From Lysobacteraceae bacterium UBA6001 (GTDB lineage: Bacteria; Pseudomonadota; Gammaproteobacteria; Xanthomonadales; Xanthomonadaceae): a stretch of 56,936 bases of DNA. The position numbers were made by a program, and so were the translations under genes. The notes beneath the pieces were generated by a model. It searched no databases. It had not been told where the DNA came from and saw only the letters and a list, made by a program, of their open reading frames with translations. Below are positions 8,824 to 16,867 of the stretch, in pieces (the stretch's first letter is position 1; each line of letters opens with the position of its first letter). The DNA lies in NCBI GenBank assembly GCA_002429615.1, contig DJAN01000026.1:528-57463 (forward strand), written 5' to 3'.

Positions 8824-9666
8824 ATGTCCACGCAAATCGACGCGCACCAGCGTTCGTCCGCAAGCCCGTTCGCCCTGATCCGGTCGCTGGTCCGCAACCG
8901 CCAGCTCCTGCGCCAGCTGATCCGGCGCGAGGTGATCGGTCGCTATCGTGGCTCGTTCCTGGGAACCGCCTGGTCGTTCTTCAATCCGTTGCTGATGCTG
9001 ACCGTCTACACCTTCGTCTTCACCACGGTGATGAAGGTGCGCTGGGTGGGCGAGGGCCCGGTGGACAAGGTCAATTTCGCGGTGCTGGCCTTCGTGGGCC
9101 TGGCCGTGCACGGCTTCTTCGCCGAGTGCCTCAACAAGGCGCCGACCTTGATCATCGCCAACGTCAACTTCGTCAAGAAGGTGATTTTCCCGCTGGATGC
9201 GCTGATCTGGGTGCTGATCGGTTCTGCCCTGTTCCATCTGGGCATCAGCATGATCGTGCTGCTGGTAGCGCAGGTGGTGCTGGGCGTCGGCGTGCCCTGG
9301 ACCGCGGTGCTGTTCCCGCTGGTCCTGCTGCCGCTGGTCCTGTTGATGACCGGCCTGTCGTGGTTGCTGGCCTCGTCCGGGGTCTATCTGCGTGACATCT
9401 CGCAGGTCACGGGCGTGCTTTCCAGCATCATGCTGTTTCTTTCCCCGGTCTTCTATCCCGCCGCGTCGCTGCCGGAGTGGGTGCGGCCGTGGATGGCGCT
9501 CAATCCGCTGACCTACATCATCGAGGACAGCCGCGCCGTGCTGGTGTTCGGCGAGCTGCCGCGACTGCCGCAATGGAGCGTGGCGATGGCGGTGGGGCTG
9601 GTGGTACTGCTGCTCGGATACGCCTGGTTCCAGAAAACGCGCAAGGGTTTCGCCGATGTCCTCTGA
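8824..9666 (+). CDS. wzm: O-antigen ABC exporter, permease subunit
   Basis: This 280-residue inner-membrane protein is the channel half of the ABC transporter that moves finished, lipid-linked O-polysaccharide to the periplasm. It has the ABC2 architecture: an amphipathic N-terminus with LIRREVIGRYRGSFLGTAW, a typical gate-helix/coupling segment of Wzm/TagG, and then about six hydrophobic segments. The C-terminal part contains SPVFYPAASLPEWVRPWMALNPLTYIIE, the family hallmark periplasmic re-entrant region. It begins 5 bases after the metB stop and overlaps wzt by 11 bases. Its presence, with no wzx/wzy anywhere in the window, says that the polymer is built in the cytoplasm. Confidence 0.93.
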   Translation: MSTQIDAHQRSSASPFALIRSLVRNRQLLRQLIRREVIGRYRGSFLGTAWSFFNPLLMLTVYTFVFTTVMKVRWVGEGPVDKVNFAVLAFVGLAVHGFFAECLNKAPTLIIANVNFVKKVIFPLDALIWVLIGSALFHLGISMIVLLVAQVVLGVGVPWTAVLFPLVLLPLVLLMTGLSWLLASSGVYLRDISQVTGVLSSIMLFLSPVFYPAASLPEWVRPWMALNPLTYIIEDSRAVLVFGELPRLPQWSVAMAVGLVVLLLGYAWFQKTRKGFADVL

Positions 9667-11044
9667 CGAGATCGTTGTCCACGTCGAATCGGTGTCGAAG
9701 CGGTACGAGATGTACGACACCCCGCGCGATCGCATGAAGCAGTTCGTGCTGCCGCGCCTGCGCCGTGCCGCCGGACTGGGTGAGCGCGAGTATTTCCGCG
9801 AATTCTGGGCGCTGCGGGATGTCGGTTTCGACGTCCGCCGCGGCGAGTCGGTCGGTATCCTGGGGCGCAATGGCAGCGGCAAGAGCACGCTGCTGCAGAT
9901 CGTTACCGGCACGCTCGCGCCGACCCAGGGCCGTGTCGACGTCAAGGGGCGCGTGGCCGCGCTGCTTGAGCTGGGATCGGGCTTCAATCCTGAATTCACC
10001 GGGCGGGAGAACGTCTACCTCAACGCCGCGCTGCTCGGCTTCACCGCCGATGAGGTCGATCGCAAGTTCGACGCCATCGCCGCGTTTGCCGATATCGGCG
10101 ATCACCTCGACCAGCCGGTCAAGACCTATTCCAGCGGCATGCTGGTGCGCCTGGCGTTCGCGGTGCAGGTGCAGGTGGAGCCGGACATCCTGATCGTCGA
10201 CGAAGCGCTGGCGGTGGGCGATGCGCTGTTCCAGAAGCGCTGCTTCCAGCGGATCGAAAAGCTGGTGTCCGACGGTATGTCGCTGCTGTTCGTCTCGCAC
10301 GACCAGGAAAGCATCCGCACCCTGACCAACCGCTGCCTGCTGCTCAGCAACGGGCGACAGCTGGACTGGGGCTCGTCGGCCAACGTGGTGCTGCATTACC
10401 GCCGGCTGCTGCATGACGAGGAAGCGGCGTACTTCAGCAGCCTGACCGACATGCTCAAGGGCGAAGCCGCGGTGGAGGCGCCCGAGGCCGCATCCACCGA
10501 TGCGCCGCAGGCGCCGGCGGCGACGATGACCGGTTCCGACCGCCTGACCTTCGGCGATGGTGGTGTGCGCATTCTCAGCGTCACCACCCTGGCGGCCGAT
10601 GGCACCGGTTCGAATGTGTTCTATCCGGGCGAGCGCCTGCGGATCAAGGTGGTCTGCGAGTCGCAGATCGCGACCGACAAGCTGTCGGTGGGTGTGCGTA
10701 TCCGCAACAAGGAAGGCGTCAAGCTCTATTCCTGGGGCACGTTGAACCAGGACATGCAGCGGATGGCGGAAAACCCCGCGGCCGAGACTTTCTGGCGGCG
10801 GCAGATCCAGGCCGGCGAGCGTTTCGAAGTGGAACTGGAGTGCGACTGCGCGCTCGGCGTGAACCTGTATGAAGTGCAGGCCTCCGTGTCTTACGAGGAC
10901 ACGCCGGACTACCTGGCGCAGCGCATGCTGCACTGGGTGGACGAGGCCGCCTTCTTCCAGGTGTTGATGCGCAAGGAAGAGTATTTCTTCGGTGGTGTCC
11001 TGGATCTGCGTATGCACGCAACCTGGCGCCGACAAGGCGAGTGA
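9656..11044 (+). CDS. wzt: O-antigen ABC exporter, ATPase with C-terminal glycan-binding domain
   Basis: This 462-residue protein is the ATP-hydrolysing half of the exporter. The nucleotide-binding domain covers roughly residues 1-250, with Walker A GRNGSGKST (70-78), the atypical signature YSSGM (158-162), Walker B ILIVDE (178-183) and the switch His in VSHD. From about residue 300 there is a Wzt-C beta-sandwich domain (GGVRILSVTTLAADGTGSN onward). In the E. coli O9a and Klebsiella O12 prototypes this domain binds the non-reducing terminal modification of the chain before export. It overlaps wzm (11 bases) and the next gene, a methyltransferase with a coiled coil, so terminal methylation is a plausible export signal here. 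Confidence 0.93.
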   Translation: MSSDEIVVHVESVSKRYEMYDTPRDRMKQFVLPRLRRAAGLGEREYFREFWALRDVGFDVRRGESVGILGRNGSGKSTLLQIVTGTLAPTQGRVDVKGRVAALLELGSGFNPEFTGRENVYLNAALLGFTADEVDRKFDAIAAFADIGDHLDQPVKTYSSGMLVRLAFAVQVQVEPDILIVDEALAVGDALFQKRCFQRIEKLVSDGMSLLFVSHDQESIRTLTNRCLLLSNGRQLDWGSSANVVLHYRRLLHDEEAAYFSSLTDMLKGEAAVEAPEAASTDAPQAPAATMTGSDRLTFGDGGVRILSVTTLAADGTGSNVFYPGERLRIKVVCESQIATDKLSVGVRIRNKEGVKLYSWGTLNQDMQRMAENPAAETFWRRQIQAGERFEVELECDCALGVNLYEVQASVSYEDTPDYLAQRMLHWVDEAAFFQVLMRKEEYFFGGVLDLRMHATWRRQGE

Positions 11045-13641
11045 ACCCCATGGCGGTGACGAGAATGAAATCGAAAAGTGCCGACCCGCTTCACTCGAAG
11101 GGAAGCTGTGCCAACCTGGCCGATGCCATCGTCATGGCCTGCGGCCTGGGGACCGTGCTGGATGTAGGCGCCGGTGACGGCGGCCTGACCGAGGCGTTGT
11201 TGCGCCAGGGTATCGATGTGCATGGGCTGGAAGTGGATGGCGAGCGGGTGAGCCGCGCGAACGCGCGCATGCCCGGCCGCTTCATCCAGGGTGATGCGCG
11301 CGCGCTGCCTTTCGCCGACGGCCAGTTCGACGCGGTCGTCTCCAATGGCGGGCTGGAAGCGCTGGACGAGGCCGGGGCGCGGGCCGCGTTGCTGGAAATC
11401 CGCCGGGTGTGCCGCAGCGCGGTGATCCTGCGCCTGGATGCGACGAGCGTTGGCGAGGATGGCGCGCTGCGCGCGCGTGCATGGTGGGAGCGGCTGTGCT
11501 TCGCGGTCGGTTTCCGCAAGCATCCGCGTTACTACCGGCTCAACCCCTACGAGTCGCTCAACTACGAAACCGGCCCCATCCTGATCGCGCTGGAGAAGAT
11601 CCCGGACGCGGCACTGGCGGCCTACCCGCTGAGCGCGCTGGAGGAAGAGCGCGGCCTGCACATGGACATGTTCCGCGATACCGGCGAACGCTCGGATGCG
11701 CACGTGATCCGTTACCAGTGGGCCTGCGACTTCATCCGTCCCAACGACCGCGTGCTCGATGCCGCGTGCGGCCTGGGTTATGGCGGTCACGTGGTCCGCG
11801 CGCTGACCCGCGCGGCGAGCGTCACCGGCATCGATGGCAGCGAATATGCGGTGGACTACGCCAACCGCTGCTACGCCGACGATCCGGCGCGTGCCAGCTA
11901 TGTGTGCGGCTATCTGCCGCAGGCGTTGAACGCCTACCCGGACGCCAGCTTCGATACAGTGATCTCCTTCGAGACCCTGGAGCACGTGGAGGATCCGCAG
12001 GGCCTGCTCAAGGAGTTCCAGCGCGTGCTGACCCCGGGTGGCCGGGTGATTGTCAGCGTGCCCAACGACTGGAGCGACGAGAGCGGCGAGGATCCGAATC
12101 CTTACCACCTGCATGTCTACGACCTTGACCGGCTGCGCGCGGAGATCGCCAGCGATTTCGATGTCGAGGCTGCCTACGTGCAGTCGGCCAGCCAGGCCAA
12201 GGTCATTGGCCAGCGCTTCGTGTGGGAGCGCAAGCAGCGCGAGCTGTATCCGGTGGACCCGCAGACGCGCCAGCCGCACAGCGCGGAGTGGTGGCTCATG
12301 GTCGGGATGAAGTCGCCGTTCGCCACCACCGCCTACCAGGAACGCGCGTTCGACCACGTGGCCCCGTCGGGCCATCCGTCGGTGTCGTACGCCGAGGAAT
12401 ACGCCAATCCGTGGCTGGGCCTGTCAATGATCACCATCGGCCAGCGTGCGTCGTCGCCGCAGCTGCGCGGCGAGTACGCCGCGGGTGTGCTGGCGCGGGC
12501 GCCCGCTGGTTCGGCGGATGAAGGCGCAGCCTTGTGCGTGCAGGCCTACGCCCTGCTGGAATCCTCACTGCCGCCGTCGACGGAAGTCGATGCGCTGATG
12601 GCGCGGATCGATGGTTACCTGCAGGCATCGGGCGAAGGCCGGACGATCCTGCGCTGGCGCGTCTCGCTCGCTTATGTGAAGGCGCTGCTGCTGCGCGCGC
12701 AGGGCCGGCTCGAAGCCGCGCTCGACGCCTTCGTCGCGTGCGCGCGCGTCGACGCCGGTGCTTTCGGCGTGCACCTGTTCACCAAGACGACCGCGGCGTG
12801 GTTCCAGGCCGGTCGCCTGGCCCTGGCCCTGGGGCGCGAGCAACAGGCGCGCGAGCTGTGGGAGCAGGGGCTGGAAGTCGGGCGCGTCCTGCTCTCGGTG
12901 CGCCTGGAGGACGTGCTGCTGCTGCCGGCCTATCCGAACCTGTTCAACCACGGCGACGGCATCCGCGAGTACGCCCTGGCGTGGGACAACCTGGCGCGCT
13001 GCGCCAACGGTGTCCATCTGCTGGCGGCCGGCGGGATGATCGATGCGCGCGCACTGGATGCCAGCTTCACCGGCGAATACGAGATCGTGACGCGCGACTT
13101 GATGGATGCGCGGGCCCAGCTGGGCGTGCGCGATGAGGAGCTGGGCAAGGTGCGCTCGGAGCTGAGCGGCCGCACGCAGCGCCTGGAGCGCGCCGCGGGC
13201 GACCTGATCAACCGGACCAACGACCTGATCAGCGCTCGCAAGGTGCTCATCGAGCGTACCCGCCAGCTGGAAGCCGTCAGTGGCGATCTGACCGAACGTA
13301 CCGGCTTGCTGGAATCGTCCAATGCGCTGCTGGCGCAGACCCAGGCGGAGATGGGCCAGGTTCGCGAACTGCTTCAGGAACGCACCACGGTGCTGGGTGA
13401 TACCACGCGTGAACTGCAGGACAGAACCCGTAGACTGGAGGCGTCCGAGGAGCGCGCGCGGGCGCTGGAGGCCGAGCTCGAAGGTCTGCGGCCCCTGCTG
13501 CTGGAGCGCACGCAGGCGTTGGATCTGGCCAGTCGGGATCTGATCGAGCGGACCGAGCGTCTTGAACTGGCGAATGCCGAGCTGGCCGGATGGGTGGAAC
13601 GTGACCGGCTCGCGGCGGAAACGCCTGATCGGGGTGCCTAG
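11041..13641 (+). CDS. Double SAM-methyltransferase with TPR-like region and 14-residue-repeat coiled coil; putative O-antigen chain terminator
   Basis: The product has 866 residues (GTG start overlapping the wzt stop; an ATG four codons on is possible). There are two class I SAM-methyltransferase domains. One has motif I VLDVGAGDGG near residue 40 and the other has VLDAACGLGYGG near 237, followed by ISFETLEHVEDPQGLL. Residues about 480-660 are helical and TPR-like. Residues 697-850 form a coiled coil of eleven 14-residue units, most starting with Arg-Thr. This layout recalls WbdD, which caps E. coli O9a chains and uses its coiled coil as a length ruler, but no kinase domain is visible here. 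Position directly behind wzt supports chain capping in the cytoplasm. The function is inferred, but the domains are clear. Confidence 0.75.
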   Translation: MNPMAVTRMKSKSADPLHSKGSCANLADAIVMACGLGTVLDVGAGDGGLTEALLRQGIDVHGLEVDGERVSRANARMPGRFIQGDARALPFADGQFDAVVSNGGLEALDEAGARAALLEIRRVCRSAVILRLDATSVGEDGALRARAWWERLCFAVGFRKHPRYYRLNPYESLNYETGPILIALEKIPDAALAAYPLSALEEERGLHMDMFRDTGERSDAHVIRYQWACDFIRPNDRVLDAACGLGYGGHVVRALTRAASVTGIDGSEYAVDYANRCYADDPARASYVCGYLPQALNAYPDASFDTVISFETLEHVEDPQGLLKEFQRVLTPGGRVIVSVPNDWSDESGEDPNPYHLHVYDLDRLRAEIASDFDVEAAYVQSASQAKVIGQRFVWERKQRELYPVDPQTRQPHSAEWWLMVGMKSPFATTAYQERAFDHVAPSGHPSVSYAEEYANPWLGLSMITIGQRASSPQLRGEYAAGVLARAPAGSADEGAALCVQAYALLESSLPPSTEVDALMARIDGYLQASGEGRTILRWRVSLAYVKALLLRAQGRLEAALDAFVACARVDAGAFGVHLFTKTTAAWFQAGRLALALGREQQARELWEQGLEVGRVLLSVRLEDVLLLPAYPNLFNHGDGIREYALAWDNLARCANGVHLLAAGGMIDARALDASFTGEYEIVTRDLMDARAQLGVRDEELGKVRSELSGRTQRLERAAGDLINRTNDLISARKVLIERTRQLEAVSGDLTERTGLLESSNALLAQTQAEMGQVRELLQERTTVLGDTTRELQDRTRRLEASEERARALEAELEGLRPLLLERTQALDLASRDLIERTERLELANAELAGWVERDRLAAETPDRGA
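13129..13590 (+). repeat. Eleven tandem 42-base (14-residue) units encoding a coiled coil
   Basis: The units begin at residues 697, 711, 725, 739, 753, 767, 781, 795, 809, 823 and 837. Eight of the eleven open with Arg-Thr (711, 725, 739, 753, 781, 795, 823 and 837). Unit 697 opens Arg-Asp, 767 opens Thr-Gln and 809 opens Leu-Glu. A consensus like RTxxLExxxxDLxE gives two heptads per unit with no skips. DNA copies are diverged, so length has been held at protein level. Confidence 0.85.
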
Positions 13642-13688
13642 CAGCGCCCGCCTGGCGGGTTGACGGTTCGCAACTGCAATTTTTTCCA

Positions 13689-13713
13689 CGCCCGCGATGG
13701 CGGACGCGTTTTG
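13689..13713 (+). terminator. Weak hairpin with T tract between the methyltransferase and reductase genes
   Basis: CGCCCGC and GCGGACG pair with one mismatch around GATG and are followed by CGTTTTG. It lies in the 95-base gap before the reductase start. It could partly end the wzm-wzt-methyltransferase transcript or be chance. Confidence 0.3.
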
Positions 13714-13736
13714 ACATTTAGTACAGAGGGAAAGTC

Positions 13737-14666
13737 ATGAAAAAGGAAGACACGATCGTAGTCACGGGCGCGCGCGGGCTGTTCGGCTCGGCGATGGTCC
13801 AGTATCTCCGAGACCTGGGTTACGAGAACGTGGTGCCGGTGGGGCGCGAGGAGTGCGACCTGGTCGATCTCCCGGCGACACGGCGCTACTTCGAGAAGGT
13901 CGCGCCCCAGTACGTGTTTCACGGGGCGGGTCGTGTCTACGGCATCATGGGCAACATGAAGAACAAGGCATTGTCGTTCTATGACAACGTCCTGATCAAC
14001 ACCAGCGTCGTGGACGCCGCGCAGAAGGCCGGCGTGCGCAAGATCGCGGTGATGGGCACCGGCGCCGTGTACCCGTACCCGCCGCCGGCGCAGCCGTTCA
14101 CCGAAGACATGATCTTCATGGGCGAACCGCACAAGTCCGAGGATTCCTACTCGCACGCCAAGCGCGCCATGCTCGGCATGCTGCGTGCCTACGGCGAGAG
14201 CCACGGCCTGGATTGGACCTACATCGTGTCCTGCAATCTGTTCGGTCCCCGCGACCGTTTCGATGCCGAGCAGGGGCATGTCATCCCGTCGCTGATCAAG
14301 CGCTTCTTCGAAGCCAAGCGTGATGGCGGCCGCGTGGCGGTGTGGGGAGATGGCACCGCGCAGCGCGACTTCCTGTTCGTGGAAGACGCGGCCAAGGCCG
14401 CGCTGCTGGCGATGGAGAACGTCGAAGGTCCGGTGAATATCGGCAGCGGCAACGTCTACACCATCCGCGAGATGGTCGATGCGCTGACCGAGGTGTCCGG
14501 CATGCAGGGGCGCGTCGACTGGGATCTGAGCAAGCCTAACGGCCGCGAGTACCTCGGCTATGACCTCAGCAAGATCGATGCAGCCGGCTTCCGCGCCGAC
14601 AACACGTTGAAGCAGGGCCTGCAGAAGACCTGGGACTGGTATGTCGCCCACGAAGGAGCGCTGTGA
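13737..14666 (+). CDS. NAD(P)-dependent Fcl/GDP-fucose-synthase-like reductase
   Basis: This 309-residue extended SDR is closest in pattern to GDP-L-fucose synthase (WcaG/Fcl), with TGARGLFGSA (nucleotide loop G11, G14, G17) and YxxxK (Y138, K142). The family segments CNLFGPRDRFD, HVIPSLIKRF and WGDGTAQRDFLFVED are present. In E. coli Fcl, Cys109 and His179 catalyse 3,5-epimerisation. Here the His is kept (H181), but the Cys position is Ala (A110 in MGTGAVYP). The enzyme may therefore reduce GDP-4-keto-6-deoxymannose without epimerising it, giving GDP-D-rhamnose or another GDP-6-deoxyhexose. gmd, 11 kb downstream in the same block, would supply the substrate. The fucose label should not be assumed. 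Confidence 0.8.
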   Translation: MKKEDTIVVTGARGLFGSAMVQYLRDLGYENVVPVGREECDLVDLPATRRYFEKVAPQYVFHGAGRVYGIMGNMKNKALSFYDNVLINTSVVDAAQKAGVRKIAVMGTGAVYPYPPPAQPFTEDMIFMGEPHKSEDSYSHAKRAMLGMLRAYGESHGLDWTYIVSCNLFGPRDRFDAEQGHVIPSLIKRFFEAKRDGGRVAVWGDGTAQRDFLFVEDAAKAALLAMENVEGPVNIGSGNVYTIREMVDALTEVSGMQGRVDWDLSKPNGREYLGYDLSKIDAAGFRADNTLKQGLQKTWDWYVAHEGAL

Positions 14667-16714
14667 TGGCGGCCGCGACGCCCCGGGTTCTGGTGATCTC
14701 GCAGTGGCCGAAGATCAAGAACGCGGAATACGAACTCATCGAGAAGATGAGGAAGACCGGCTATCCGATCACGGTGGTGGACTTCCTCGGCTTCGACGTG
14801 GCCACGGGCAAGTGCATCAACGATGTGCATCTGCCTGACAACTACGATTTCGCGGTGTCGTTCCACTACGACACGCCGAAGTTCCTGAATCTGCGCACGT
14901 TCCTGTGGGTGGCCAATCCGCTGGAATTCATGCATTTCCAGTCGAACTACCGGATCAACCTGATCCAGCACCTGCGCGCCTACGACGGCTATCTGTTCAA
15001 CGGCTCCAAGCTGCTCAAGGAACACATCCGCCAGGTGCTGGGTAGCGAGTGGGAGGACAAGGGCCTCTCGCTGATCGGCTCGGCGTCGCGCAGCGCGCTG
15101 GTGCCGCCGCATCCGCTGGGTGGCGCGGCCAGCGCCGTGGAAGCCTCCAAGGTGTTCTACTGCGGCGTGAACTGGGAGCGTGGCAGCGGCAAGTCCGGCC
15201 GCGCGCAGGGCCTGCTCGACGTGCTGCAGGAGCGCGGCATCGCCGACTTCTACGGCCCGCGCAAGCTGGAAGGCATCGATCCGTGGGCGGGCTTCACCTC
15301 GTACCGTGGCGAGATTCCGTTCGACGGCGTGAGCATGTTCGAGACCATGCGCCAGTACGGCGCGGTATTGGCCGTGTCCTCGCCGGCGCATCTGAAGTCG
15401 CGTACTGCCTCCGGCCGCGTGTTCGAAGGCCTGGTGTCCGGTACGCCGGTCATTTCCGACCGCAATCCCCATGTCATCGAGCAGTTCGGTGATCTGGTCT
15501 ATTACTTCTCCGGTGATACCGAGCAGGAACGCGCCGATGCCATCCAGGCGGCGCTGAACCAGATCCTGGCCGACCCGGAGGACGCGAACCGCCGCGTGCG
15601 CGAAGCGCAGAAGCTGATCGCCGAGGAATTCTCGTTCGAGACCAAGCTCGATGCGACCCTGGCGGCGATCAACGAAGAGCATCGCGCGGCGCTGGCGTCC
15701 TCGGGCGCGGGCGTCACCGTCGATGTGGTGCTGGTCGACCATGACCTGTGGGGCGCGCAGGACGGCCGTACCGGTGAGCAGGTGTTCCCCAACCTGACCC
15801 ACATCCTGCGTGCTGCCGCCGAGCTGCAGAACCAGTCGCACCATCGCGTGCGCATCACTGTGCGCAGCCCGCGCTGGTTGAACGGCGCGCCGTCCGACCT
15901 TCCGACCAATGTCGAGTTCCGCTTCTCGCCGCCGCAGGTCGAGGTGGAGGAATGGAACAAACAGCGCATGGGCGCCAAGCTGCAGGACGTCGCCGAGCAG
16001 GTCAGCGGCGACTACGCGGTGTTCTTCAACCAGCTCGACTTCCCGCAGTACGACTACTTCGAGAAGGCGCTGCGCTGGTCGCTGGACACGGCGCGTACCG
16101 GCCAGCCGACCGTGTTCGTCTCCGGCTTCTTCGTCAATTCGTTCGCGGCGGAAGCACCGCCGAGCGCCGCCGGCATCCTGCGCAACAGCAGCTCCATTGG
16201 CCTGTACCGCTGGACGCAGGACAGCATCGCCGAGCACCAGCTGGGCACGCTGTTCTTCAGCCGCCAGGCGCTCTCCACGCTGGACCTGTCCACGCTGGTG
16301 CGTTTCGACGTGCTGCTGGCGCTGGCCCTGGTGCTGCGTGCCGGTGATGTCGAGGTGGCACTGCATCGTTCGCGTCACCTCACGCTGCGCGTCAGCGAGG
16401 GGTACTTCCACCGCTATCACGCCGTCCATGCGCGGGTCGAGGCGAAGGGTTTCTGGGCGCTGCAGTACGACATGCCCACCAACTTCTCGCATGAGATCAA
16501 CGCGCTGTACGACGCGTTCCATGAGTCGCCGAGCGCGGTGGCGGTCGCCGACAAGCTCAGCGGCCATGGCCAGCCGCCGATGCCGGTGGTGCCGGGGCTG
16601 GATCGGTTCAACCATTTCGCGCAGCGGGTTCGTCCGTTCTATGTGTTCGCGCGCAGCGTGTGGCACAAGAGTGGTCTTTCCTACCTCAACGCGAAACTGC
16701 GGGGTCGCAGGTAG
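14666..16714 (+). CDS. Large two-domain glycosyltransferase
   Basis: The predicted product has 682 residues. The N-terminal half is a GT-B-like glycosyltransferase of the CgeB/GT4 type (ending RVFEGLVSGTPVISDRNPHV, then a helix like AQKLIAEEFSFETKL). After about residue 350 a second domain begins, VTVDVVLVDHDLWGAQDGRTGEQVFP, which looks like a GT-A or other nucleotide-sugar fold of uncertain family. There is no signal peptide or membrane segment, so it acts in the cytoplasm, probably on the O-antigen backbone. It overlaps the reductase stop (TGATG; a GTG one codon upstream is possible). The sugar specificity cannot be told. It is the only glycosyltransferase in the wzm-wzt portion with high GC like the flanks. 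Confidence 0.65.
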   Translation: MAAATPRVLVISQWPKIKNAEYELIEKMRKTGYPITVVDFLGFDVATGKCINDVHLPDNYDFAVSFHYDTPKFLNLRTFLWVANPLEFMHFQSNYRINLIQHLRAYDGYLFNGSKLLKEHIRQVLGSEWEDKGLSLIGSASRSALVPPHPLGGAASAVEASKVFYCGVNWERGSGKSGRAQGLLDVLQERGIADFYGPRKLEGIDPWAGFTSYRGEIPFDGVSMFETMRQYGAVLAVSSPAHLKSRTASGRVFEGLVSGTPVISDRNPHVIEQFGDLVYYFSGDTEQERADAIQAALNQILADPEDANRRVREAQKLIAEEFSFETKLDATLAAINEEHRAALASSGAGVTVDVVLVDHDLWGAQDGRTGEQVFPNLTHILRAAAELQNQSHHRVRITVRSPRWLNGAPSDLPTNVEFRFSPPQVEVEEWNKQRMGAKLQDVAEQVSGDYAVFFNQLDFPQYDYFEKALRWSLDTARTGQPTVFVSGFFVNSFAAEAPPSAAGILRNSSSIGLYRWTQDSIAEHQLGTLFFSRQALSTLDLSTLVRFDVLLALALVLRAGDVEVALHRSRHLTLRVSEGYFHRYHAVHARVEAKGFWALQYDMPTNFSHEINALYDAFHESPSAVAVADKLSGHGQPPMPVVPGLDRFNHFAQRVRPFYVFARSVWHKSGLSYLNAKLRGRR

Positions 16715-16725
16715 GGATTTAAGCT

Positions 16726-16749
16726 GGGCTCCAGCCAACGCTGGAGCCC
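16726..16749. other. Perfect 10-base-pair hairpin after the large glycosyltransferase
   Basis: GGGCTCCAGC and GCTGGAGCCC pair around CAAC, 12 bases after the stop codon. There is no T run on either strand, so it is not a classical intrinsic terminator. It might stabilise the 3' end of the upstream transcript. It marks the point where base composition changes. Confidence 0.5.
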
Positions 16750-16867
16750 CAGGCACATGGATGGCGGAAGGTGTCCTCGGGGGCGAGCGGGGGACATCGT
16801 GGCGTAGAGCGTGCTGTGTGGGTGCCGCGCCCCGCCCGCCGCTGTAACGAAGCGCCCAGAGGGAGTG

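Noticed and set aside
8819..9000. JUMPstart/ops element ahead of the O-antigen operon
   Set aside because: No GGCGGTAGC-like core is seen near wzm. The gap to metB is only 5 bases, so transcription may come through from metB.
13711..13736. TTGACA as a -35 element before the Fcl-like gene
   Set aside because: A -10 element 17 bases on would fall inside the start codon, which leaves no leader or ribosome-binding site.
16811..16867. Earlier start of the 824-residue membrane protein
   Set aside because: The extra 19 residues put charged and proline-rich sequence before the first helix. The ATG at 16868 follows a GAGGGAG ribosome-binding site.
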